From contig JAUYEE010000285.1 in the NCBI GenBank assembly GCA_030691545.1, positions 1-38,067 of the forward strand: 38,067 nucleotides of DNA, given 5' to 3'. Each line of letters opens with the position of its first letter. Position 1 is the first letter of the stretch. The stretch is from a bacterium (GTDB lineage: Bacteria; Auribacterota; JABMQX01). The notes below the pieces were generated by a model, which saw only the letters and a list, made by a program, of their open reading frames with translations, did not search any database and was not told the origin of the DNA. The position numbers were made by a program, and so were the translations under genes. Shown here piece by piece: positions 32,301 through 38,067 of the stretch.

Positions 32301-32905
32301 GAACGAAGTTAAGAGAAAGCGAGACTATCGTCATGGTGACGAAGAGACATCCTGTAACCATCATCTGGCTTTACGCGACGACGATAGCGCTTCTGGTGCT
32401 GCGGCTGTGGCTTCCTACGACGAGCCTCAGGTCCGTCGGGCCGTATGTCTGGTACATTATCATCGCGGTTGTCCTGGTTTCGATCGTCAAGACGTGGTCT
32501 CGCGAAAGGGACATCTGGGTGGTTACCGATCAGCGAGTAGTGGACGAGGCGGGGATTTTCACGATTCGCTCGATGGAATGCCCGCTCGACAAGATAACAA
32601 ACGTTATGATAGCTCAGTCCGTCCCCGGTCGGATTCTCGGCTACGGCAAAATCCAGATTCAGACCGCGGGTGAGGCGGGGTTGAACGAAGTCGTGAAAGT
32701 GATGAGGCCGAGACTGTTTCGCAACGCCATCTTCGAGCAGCAGGAGCGCTCCCGCGAAAGAATGATGCAGCGGCGAGCCGAAATGGAAGCGCAACAGCCT
32801 GCCGAAGAGGAAGATATGAAGGAATGCCCCTTCTGCGCCGAGAAGATACGCGCTAAGGCGGTCATCTGCCGGTTCTGTAACAGGGAATTGCCCCCGAAAC
32901 AATGA
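32297..32905 (+). CDS. Membrane PH-domain (bPH2) protein with C-terminal zinc ribbon
   Basis: A 202-aa protein. Two membrane segments (about residues 19-37 and 47-63) are followed by a bacterial PH domain (about residues 70-140: DIWVVTDQRVVDEAGIFTIR then PLDKITNVMIAQSVPGRILG and YGKIQIQTAGEAGLNEVV), as in YdbS/YdbT-like proteins. A charged helix (EQQERSRERMMQRRAEMEAQ) leads to a zinc ribbon near residues 178-198 with CPFC and CRFC. The ATG overlaps the kdsA stop codon, showing translational coupling. Its role is unknown; bPH2 proteins are membrane proteins often linked to envelope functions. The link with kdsA suggests an envelope task (inference). Confidence 0.85.
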   Translation: MRTKLRESETIVMVTKRHPVTIIWLYATTIALLVLRLWLPTTSLRSVGPYVWYIIIAVVLVSIVKTWSRERDIWVVTDQRVVDEAGIFTIRSMECPLDKITNVMIAQSVPGRILGYGKIQIQTAGEAGLNEVVKVMRPRLFRNAIFEQQERSRERMMQRRAEMEAQQPAEEEDMKECPFCAEKIRAKAVICRFCNRELPPKQ

Positions 32906-32962
32906 GCGGCTACGTCTGTCCCCATCCAAACATTCCTCGCACGAGGCCGAGAGGTCTATCCC

Positions 32963-33625
32963 ATGAAATATGAGACGATTCGGAGGGATTTGGTGCGCTT
33001 CGGCAGAAGGATTGCTGATAAAGATTTGGTGGTTGGAGCCGGCGGCAACATCAGCGCCCGCTCGCGGGATGTCATGCTCATCAAAGCGAGCGGCGTCGCC
33101 TTCGAGGAGGCGAAACCGGAAGATTACATTCCCGTTTCCATCGCCACAGGCGAGCTTCTCGAAAAGGGGCGAAGGCCGAGTTCGGAGCTGCCGATGCACC
33201 TTGCTTGCTACCGCACGAGGGAGGACGTTCGCGCCGTCGTTCATACGCATTCGCCTTACGCGACGGGCGTTGCCAGCGCCGGGGTGACCCTTCGCCCCAT
33301 ATTTCCGGACTTTGTAGCGGTCATTGACAGCGAGGTTCCGACGCTTCCGTTTGTGACGCCGTGCGGAGAAGAACTCGCGGAGGCGGTCTGTAGTGTCATC
33401 GGGAAGGCAAACGCGGCTCTTCTATCAAATCACGGGGTGGTCGCCGTTGGCGAGAACCTGAAAGAAGCCTTTTACAGAGCGTTTATCATTGAAGAGGCGG
33501 CCCGAGCGCTCGTCGCGGGGACAGTCCTCGGCAAGGTGCGTTTTCTCAGCGACGAAGAAGCGGCTCGAATCCGCGGGTTAGAGAAAGTGCAGTATCGGAT
33601 GAATGTATTAAAGAAAAGGAAGTGA
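32963..33625 (+). CDS. Class II aldolase/adducin-family sugar-phosphate aldolase
   Basis: A 220-aa protein of the zinc-dependent class II aldolase/epimerase family, nearest in layout to L-fuculose-1-phosphate aldolase. Visible: GAGGNISARSRD (phosphate-binding), SSELPMHLACY (catalytic Glu, about residue 74), VVHTHSPYATG (zinc ligands in HxH) and LLSNHGVVAVG (third His ligand). A tyrosine-bearing C-terminus is present. The AraD type cannot be excluded, and a ribulokinase gene lies 2 kb away on the other strand. GAGAGG eight bases before the ATG supports the start. It lies 57 bp after the PH-domain gene, probably in the same operon. Confidence 0.88.
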   Translation: MKYETIRRDLVRFGRRIADKDLVVGAGGNISARSRDVMLIKASGVAFEEAKPEDYIPVSIATGELLEKGRRPSSELPMHLACYRTREDVRAVVHTHSPYATGVASAGVTLRPIFPDFVAVIDSEVPTLPFVTPCGEELAEAVCSVIGKANAALLSNHGVVAVGENLKEAFYRAFIIEEAARALVAGTVLGKVRFLSDEEAARIRGLEKVQYRMNVLKKRK

Positions 33626-33696
33626 TCCCCCCGCCGCACGGCATGATGCGCGGCAAATAACGAACGGGGAAGTGGTGGTACTCAGAGGCTCAGGAG

Positions 33697-33855
33697 ATGC
33701 AGAAGAAGAAAAAACCCGAAAGCCCGAAACCCAGAAAGGTGTGGGAAATTGACCCCGCCACGAAGATTCACGAGGACCATAACCGCGACCAGCGGCACAA
33801 GGTCAGGGAAAAGCTGCGCAGGGGCACCTGGGAAGAGGTAGAAGAACAAGAGTAA
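33697..33855 (+). CDS. Small basic protein of 52 aa, function unknown
   Basis: A short frame with the sequence pattern MQKKKKPESPKPRKVWEIDP, then a charged helix (KIHEDHNRDQRHKVREKL) and an acidic end (WEEVEEQE). CAGAGG lies eight bases before the ATG. The RK.W.I.P.T core resembles small conserved bacterial proteins with a basic N-terminus, but I cannot name a family. It has a normal codon pattern and follows the aldolase gene by 71 bp on the same strand. The high charge suggests nucleic-acid or ribosome contact (inference). Confidence 0.55.
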   Translation: MQKKKKPESPKPRKVWEIDPATKIHEDHNRDQRHKVREKLRRGTWEEVEEQE

Positions 33856-33910
33856 CCGTCGCGTCGCCCTGAGGGTTGCGCCGCGCTCCCAAGCTGGGGA
33901 GTTCGGCTAC

Positions 33911-33935
33911 TCCTCCGCCATGCTTTTCCGGAGGA
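33911..33935. terminator. Candidate terminator hairpin between convergent genes
   Basis: TCCTCCG (33911-33917) and CGGAGGA (33929-33935), a perfect 7-bp stem with an 11-base loop. It lies between the convergent 52-aa and TPR-lipoprotein genes. A T5 run lies 17 bp further on the plus strand, so it is not a textbook terminator. Confidence 0.3.
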
Positions 33936-33991
33936 CATTGGGGAACGGACTATTTTTCGACGGGGAATTTAGCTCAGCCCTTCAGTACGAC

Positions 33992-34906
33992 TCACTTGGG
34001 CGGGCGGTCTTTGGACTCCAGCTCCAGGAGTTCCTCGATGAGCTTGGCGGCGTCGCCTTTTTCTTTCAGGAGAATGCGGTAGTTCTGGCAACGGGAGAGG
34101 TAGTCTTTGGCAATGGAACTGTCGGGATCGAGGGCGAGAACCCGCCGAAACGTGTCTTCGGCTGCATCAATCCGCCCCGCCTCGTAGCAGAGCCTCCCAA
34201 TGGAGATGAGCGCGGCCACTCTATTACCTGCTTCCAATTCCGGGGGCGGCTCTTCGCGTGGCATCTCGGCAAGAACATCCGGAATGACGAGAGGCGGCTC
34301 CTCCGGCGACTCGGCTTCGACGACCTTCTCCACGGGTGGCTGCTGGCGCTCCTCATATTTGGAAATCTCCTCTCGCACGAGCCGAGCGATTTTCTCCATA
34401 TCGTCCGAAATCCGCCAGAGCGGGCCGCGCAATCGGGTCGGAACGAGAAGGACCGTGCCGGTCGGTTCGTGCATAAATGGCTCGATTGTCCATTGACCTC
34501 CCTCACGATAGGAGTGCAGCCGGACCAAAGCGTATTTTTCACGCTCGCCGAGAGAGTATGGATGGCGAACGGTCATCAGGGCGTAAACGACGGCGTGGTC
34601 GCTGGAAATCTCGTGCTGGTCGAAAACGGACACGAGGACGCGAGTCTCGGCGCCGCTTCCACTGCCGAGTAAAGCAGGGATTTCGTTGTTGCGAAGGGAC
34701 ACGAAAGCGGGATAAGGGATGGCCTTTTTTGCCGTTGCCGTCAGCAGGTCGTAGAGCTCCCTTTGCATGGAGGGTTGGGTGATGTTCCTCAGGTAGTACG
34801 TTACAACTTGTTCCGGGGGAATGGATTCGGGTGACGGCGGGCGAACAAGGAAGCAGCCGGTCGTTCCCAAGACTAACAGCACAACGGCGATGCAGTGCTT
34901 TGACAC
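33992..34906 (-). CDS. Probable lipoprotein with C-terminal TPR region
   Basis: A 304-aa envelope protein if started at the GTG at 34906. The N-terminus then reads MSKHCIAVVLLVLGTTGC, a lipoprotein-like signal, although Thr at position -3 is not ideal for a lipobox. An ATG at 35011 would add 35 residues before the hydrophobic part and is less likely. The middle (about residues 25-180) is a mixed alpha/beta domain of unknown family. A Pro/Glu-rich linker follows (about residues 190-230), then TPR-like helices (AALISIGRLCYEAGRIDAAE, TFRRVLALDPDSSIAKDYLS). It lies 128 bp after the GspB-like gene, so it may act in a secretion or pilus system (inference). Confidence 0.75.
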   Translation of the reverse strand: MSKHCIAVVLLVLGTTGCFLVRPPSPESIPPEQVVTYYLRNITQPSMQRELYDLLTATAKKAIPYPAFVSLRNNEIPALLGSGSGAETRVLVSVFDQHEISSDHAVVYALMTVRHPYSLGEREKYALVRLHSYREGGQWTIEPFMHEPTGTVLLVPTRLRGPLWRISDDMEKIARLVREEISKYEERQQPPVEKVVEAESPEEPPLVIPDVLAEMPREEPPPELEAGNRVAALISIGRLCYEAGRIDAAEDTFRRVLALDPDSSIAKDYLSRCQNYRILLKEKGDAAKLIEELLELESKDRPPK

Positions 34907-35034
34907 ATTGAGGGGTCGGAGAGTTGTACAGGGGATGACTCGTCCATGCGGCAGGGTGTCACGTCCCGCGCGACGAGAATGCTGACAGCGGATCGAAGGG
35001 CAAATCCTCATTCCGGAACTGCTGGCGGAAGAGG

Positions 35035-35739
35035 CTATTCGCAGGCGATTACCCGCTCGATGCTCCCGAGGCGAAGCCGAATGCTCTCTTTGCCGATTTC
35101 GACGACCTTGATGCCGTTGATCGAATCGCCGACCTTCAGAGCCTTGCCGTTGATCAGAGCCTCCGGCGAAGCCGGGTCAAACCACATGATGCCCTGGAGC
35201 GTGATACCCGCGAAGGGGTCAGGCGGCGGAGCCACGGGCGGCTCAGTTGGCGGAACAGAGCCGACGATCGCATCCGGCGAAGTCTCACCGGCCGTTCCCG
35301 AAGGTGGCAGCACTGCTCGCGTCGGCCCTTCCAGTGGCGGCATAGGGGCTGGCTGCGTCGCGGTCGTTTCACCGGGCTTGACCCTGGTGAAATTCGCCAC
35401 CGGGGGCGATTCCGCAACACCTTCCGGCGCAGTCAGTTCCGGTTGCTGTCCTTCCCCGGGAAGAATGGTCTCTTCTTCCGTTTCCGGGAGGGAGGCGACC
35501 TGCGCGGCGGCGTCTTCCTGTGGCTTGCCTGACAAAAACTCCGTATAGAGCATCGCGGCGCCGATGATCACACCCCCCGCAACAAGCACCACCCCCGCCA
35601 GGCTGATCCATCGCCCAGCGGCTCTGTCCTTGGGTATTGTGATGCTCGGGTCATCGAGGGATACAGGAACGATTTCCTGAACCTCTTCCGGTCCAACCTC
35701 CTTTTGTCTCTTTTTGAGTGCTTCCGTGATTGTGCTCAC
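35035..35739 (-). CDS. GspB-like type II secretion/pilus protein
   Basis: A 234-aa inner-membrane protein. The N-terminus STITEALKKRQKE matches the short cytoplasmic helix typical of GspB-like proteins (S.ILEALKK..). One membrane segment (about residues 44-65) is followed by a long Pro/Glu/Thr-rich periplasmic linker. The C-terminal 60 residues have the T2SSB pattern: ITLQGIMWFDPASPEALING, KVGDSINGIKVVEIGKESI, then RLRLGSIERVI. In known systems GspB helps connect the secretin and the ATPase partner GspA across the periplasm. No other T2SS gene is in the window. The start is a GTG with GGAGGAG six bases upstream. Confidence 0.82.
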   Translation of the reverse strand: MSTITEALKKRQKEVGPEEVQEIVPVSLDDPSITIPKDRAAGRWISLAGVVLVAGGVIIGAAMLYTEFLSGKPQEDAAAQVASLPETEEETILPGEGQQPELTAPEGVAESPPVANFTRVKPGETTATQPAPMPPLEGPTRAVLPPSGTAGETSPDAIVGSVPPTEPPVAPPPDPFAGITLQGIMWFDPASPEALINGKALKVGDSINGIKVVEIGKESIRLRLGSIERVIACE

Positions 35740-35820
35740 GTTGCTCTCCTCCGCTCGAACTGGACACGGACCCCCCGAGCAACGCAGCGTTAGTAAGCGA
35801 GAAGCGTGCCATTTTTGCGG

Positions 35821-37572
35821 TCACGCCTGACTTACCTGCCTCCTTATTTCCAGCAATTCCTTCATGACAGAGAAATGGTTTTCGGCGAACTCGGTTGTGC
35901 CGAAAGAGTCGTGAAGGCGGCGATAGAGCCTGAAGAGCCTGTCGTAAGTGGCTTTGTTTTCGGGAATTGGCTCGTAAGAAGTGTCTTTCAAGCCGCACAT
36001 GAGCTCCTGGGCGTCCTCGACCTTCGCGAAAGCCCCCGCCGCGACGGCGCCGAACATTGCGGTTCCGAGCGCGCAGGTCTGAGCCGAACGGGAAACCTTG
36101 ATGGGTCTGCCCATGACATCGGCATGAATTTGCATCACATAAGGGTTTTTCTCCGCGAGGCCCCCGCACGTGACGACCTCATTTACCTCGACTCCGTATT
36201 CTATGAATCGTTCCATGATAACACGGGCGCCGAACGCTGTCGCCTCGACCAACGCTCGGAAAACATCCTCCGGGCAGGTGTGAAGGTTCAAACCGAGGAT
36301 CAAGCCGCTGAGGTTCGGGTCAACGAGGACGGTGCGGTTGCCGTTGTGCCAATCGAGGGCGAGGAGGCCGGACTGGCCGGGGCGGAGTTTCGCTCCCTTT
36401 TCGCTCAGAACATCGTACACGGTATCTTTTGCCTCTCTCATCAAAGAGGCGATCTTCTCGCCGTCGAGACCTCGGCCAAACGATGTCCGAGGCAGAATGT
36501 TCTCGAGCGGCCACCGGACATCGTCCCTGTACCAGGCGTAAATGTCTCCGACTGCGGACTGGCCGGCTTCCAATCCGATGCATCCGGGGACAATCGAGCC
36601 GTTCACCTGGCCGCAAATGCCTTTGATTGCCACATTCAGTCTTTCGGGACGCACGATCATCATGTCGCATGTGGAAGTACCCATGATTTTGACGAGCGTT
36701 CCCTCGCGGATGCCGGCTCCGACGGCGCCCGTGTGTGCATCGAAAGCTCCCGCCGCGACGGCGATCCCCTCGTTCAAGCCGAGCTTTTTCGCCCATTCCC
36801 GGCAAAGACCGCCGACTTTTTTATCCGCGGTGTGCGTTTCTTTGTAAAGCTTAGCGACGATGCCATCGAGTCTTTTGTCCACGCGCGAGAAAAACTCCTG
36901 CGGCGGAAGGCCGCCCCACTCGGCGTTAAACATCGCTTTGTGCCCGGAAGCGCAGCGGCTGCGGATGACTTTCTTGGGATCGGTCTCGCCGACGAGCAGA
37001 GCGGGCATCAGATCGCAGTGTTCGACGAAGCTTGCCGCGGCGGCAAAAACCTCCGGGTCAACCCGAGCCAGATGAAGTATCTTGGAGAAGAACCATTCGG
37101 ACGAATACGTCCCGCCGCAATACTTCGTGTAGTCAACGGACTCCTTTTTCGCGCGGAGAGTGAACTCCGCCGCCTCGGCAAAACTCGTGTGGTCTTTCCA
37201 GAGCCACGCCATCGCGTTCGGGTTGCTCTTGAAGTTCTTGCTGAAGGAGAGCGGTTGGACTGACTGAGCGACCGGAATCGGCGTGCTGCCAGTGGTGTCA
37301 ACGCCTATCCCGATTACGTTCTCGGCGACTTCCTTCGGATTCGGGCAGGCATTGAGCGCCCCCTTGACGGAGGCTTCAAGTCCCTCGATGTACTCCATCG
37401 GGTCCTGACGGGCGAAATTCGGGTCCCCCGGCTTCACGATGATGCCATCTTTTCCGCGAGTGTACTCGTGGACGTACGTGCCGACTTCGTCCCCATTGCT
37501 GAGGTCCACAATGAGGGCGCGGACCGAATTGGTCCCGAAATCGAGTCCGAGAGCATACTTTTTCTTTTCCAT
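35821..37572 (-). CDS. araB: Ribulokinase (FGGY kinase)
   Basis: A 583-aa cytoplasmic kinase that phosphorylates L-ribulose with ATP in arabinose use. It has the FGGY fold with AraB-specific stretches: GLDFGTNSVRALIVDLSNG, IGVDTTGSTPIPV, MAWLWKDHTSFAEAA, AGAFDAHTGAVGAGI, IMGTSTCDMMI, GLEAGQSAVGDIYAWY, LLALDWHNGNRT and ATAFGARVIMERFIEYG. The ATG at 37572 follows GGGAGG closely; a GTG 21 bp upstream is less likely. The GspB-like gene lies 81 bp downstream on the same strand, a functional mismatch. No araA is in the window; the class II aldolase at 32963 could serve as AraD-like epimerase only if its specificity is reassigned. Confidence 0.93.
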   Translation of the reverse strand: MEKKKYALGLDFGTNSVRALIVDLSNGDEVGTYVHEYTRGKDGIIVKPGDPNFARQDPMEYIEGLEASVKGALNACPNPKEVAENVIGIGVDTTGSTPIPVAQSVQPLSFSKNFKSNPNAMAWLWKDHTSFAEAAEFTLRAKKESVDYTKYCGGTYSSEWFFSKILHLARVDPEVFAAAASFVEHCDLMPALLVGETDPKKVIRSRCASGHKAMFNAEWGGLPPQEFFSRVDKRLDGIVAKLYKETHTADKKVGGLCREWAKKLGLNEGIAVAAGAFDAHTGAVGAGIREGTLVKIMGTSTCDMMIVRPERLNVAIKGICGQVNGSIVPGCIGLEAGQSAVGDIYAWYRDDVRWPLENILPRTSFGRGLDGEKIASLMREAKDTVYDVLSEKGAKLRPGQSGLLALDWHNGNRTVLVDPNLSGLILGLNLHTCPEDVFRALVEATAFGARVIMERFIEYGVEVNEVVTCGGLAEKNPYVMQIHADVMGRPIKVSRSAQTCALGTAMFGAVAAGAFAKVEDAQELMCGLKDTSYEPIPENKATYDRLFRLYRRLHDSFGTTEFAENHFSVMKELLEIRRQVSQA

Positions 37573-37682
37573 CGCCTCCCTTTCACATGACACTGAATTT
37601 ATGTATGACTTTTATTCACAAATACGGCGACGAACCTTCAGAGAGTGCGGCGGGTGAATCCTGCCGGGTGCGCCGACCGTCC
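37573..37682. other. Leader region of ribulokinase
   Basis: An A+T-rich stretch (about 37590-37625) suits a minus-strand promoter, with TACATA as a possible -10, but no good -35 was found. Confidence 0.3.
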
Positions 37683-37837
37683 GTGCCGGACTTTAGCCGG
37701 CACTACCCTTTAGCCACCGCCTTCAGGCGGTCGTACAGGGGGCCGCGAGGCTCACGGACCCAGCCGGCTTCAGCCGGGCTTCTCGATGACCGGATTCATC
37801 CCGGAATACGTCACCGAATTTATGAAATGGAGCACTT
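37683..37837 (+). repeat. Composite three-hairpin repeat, copy 3
   Basis: GTGCCGGACTTTAGCCGGCA, then CCACCGCCTTCAGGCGGTCG, a spacer, AGCCGGCTTCAGCCGGGCTT, then the tail CTCGATGACCGGATTCATCC continuing with AATACGTCACCGAATTTATG and ending GGAGCACTT. The tail matches copy 2 (inverted, 27121-27275) and, less well, copy 1. Confidence 0.8.
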
Positions 37838-38067
37838 TGAAACAGGAAGATGGCTTTGCTGCGGCAACTTCCGCACAAGTCAACCTACCACAAGGCTGAA
37901 CAGTTGACAAGGCGCGAAGCCGGGCAGCAGCGATTCCGAAGGTTTTGATTTGGAAGGGTCGGACGGGGAGAGAATTGGTGGGTGTAAGGGCAGTACGCAG
38001 GCAGGGATGAGGGTTGGAGCAATTCAGGAGAGGAGATTCTGGGCTTGAGAGGGAAACGGGGGTAGAG
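37838..38067. other. Non-coding right edge
   Basis: No gene or recognisable signal; purine-rich toward the end. Confidence 0.4.

Noticed and set aside
37587..37907. Plus-strand 106-aa frame containing RIHPGIRHRIYE
   Set aside because: It reads through composite repeat copy 3; the similar peptide in copy 2 comes from shared DNA, and copy 1 has a stop codon in that frame.

Overview
The window comes from a Gram-negative bacterium of moderately high G+C. The evidence is a Kdo-8-phosphate synthase, outer-membrane beta-barrel and Wza-type export proteins, an exosortase, and lipoprotein or secreted proteins. Secreted right-handed beta-helix proteins with GGGL..C..TI.NNTI.GNSA coils, an exosortase/EpsI pair, a ligase-TPR fusion and many dispersed palindromic repeats recall genomes of Planctomycetota/PVC-type or nearby uncultivated phyla. 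That placement is an impression and is not proven. No tRNA, rRNA, transposase, CRISPR array or phage gene was recognised.

Region 1 (210-11714, minus strand) is a long exopolysaccharide locus read right to left: exosortase, EpsI-like protein, a small secreted SLH-like protein, an outer-membrane beta-barrel, a Wzz/BY-type tyrosine autokinase, a Wza-like SLBB export protein, and an O-antigen ligase/Wzy with C-terminal TPRs. FmdB-type zinc-ribbon, HIT, ECF sigma and zinc-finger anti-sigma genes follow. Several gene pairs overlap by 25-50 bp. Candidate promoters lie before exosortase (11823-11851) and inside the locus (9643-9671). A large GT-C-type membrane protein (12043-14613) is divergently transcribed.

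Region 2 (14614-16241) has no convincing protein gene. It holds a candidate structured RNA (about 14903-15047) and a dense cluster of palindromic repeats.

Region 3 (16242-31031) carries secreted proteins on the plus strand: a tandem-duplicated unknown protein and four beta-helix paralogues in two pairs. Between the pairs lies a minus-strand block with an Eis-like GNAT acetyltransferase, endonuclease IV and an 868-aa dehydrogenase fusion whose domains are a permutation of dihydropyrimidine dehydrogenase. The 1.3-kb gap before the second beta-helix pair contains a composite palindromic repeat and a striking mosaic of short repeats.

Region 4 (31032-38067) contains kdsA translationally coupled to a PH-domain/zinc-ribbon membrane protein, then a class II aldolase and a 52-aa basic protein (plus strand). 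On the minus strand are ribulokinase, a GspB-like protein and a TPR lipoprotein-like protein. A third copy of the composite repeat lies near the right end.

The locus as a whole makes and exports surface polysaccharide (EPS machinery, GT-C protein, Kdo synthesis) and surface or secreted beta-helix proteins. Nothing here is a proven new system. The best candidates for something undescribed are the Cys-ladder beta-helix family, the duplicated HDDWGG-domain protein, the permuted dehydrogenase, the Cys/His insertions shared by the kinase and EpsI, the structured RNA and the two repeat families.
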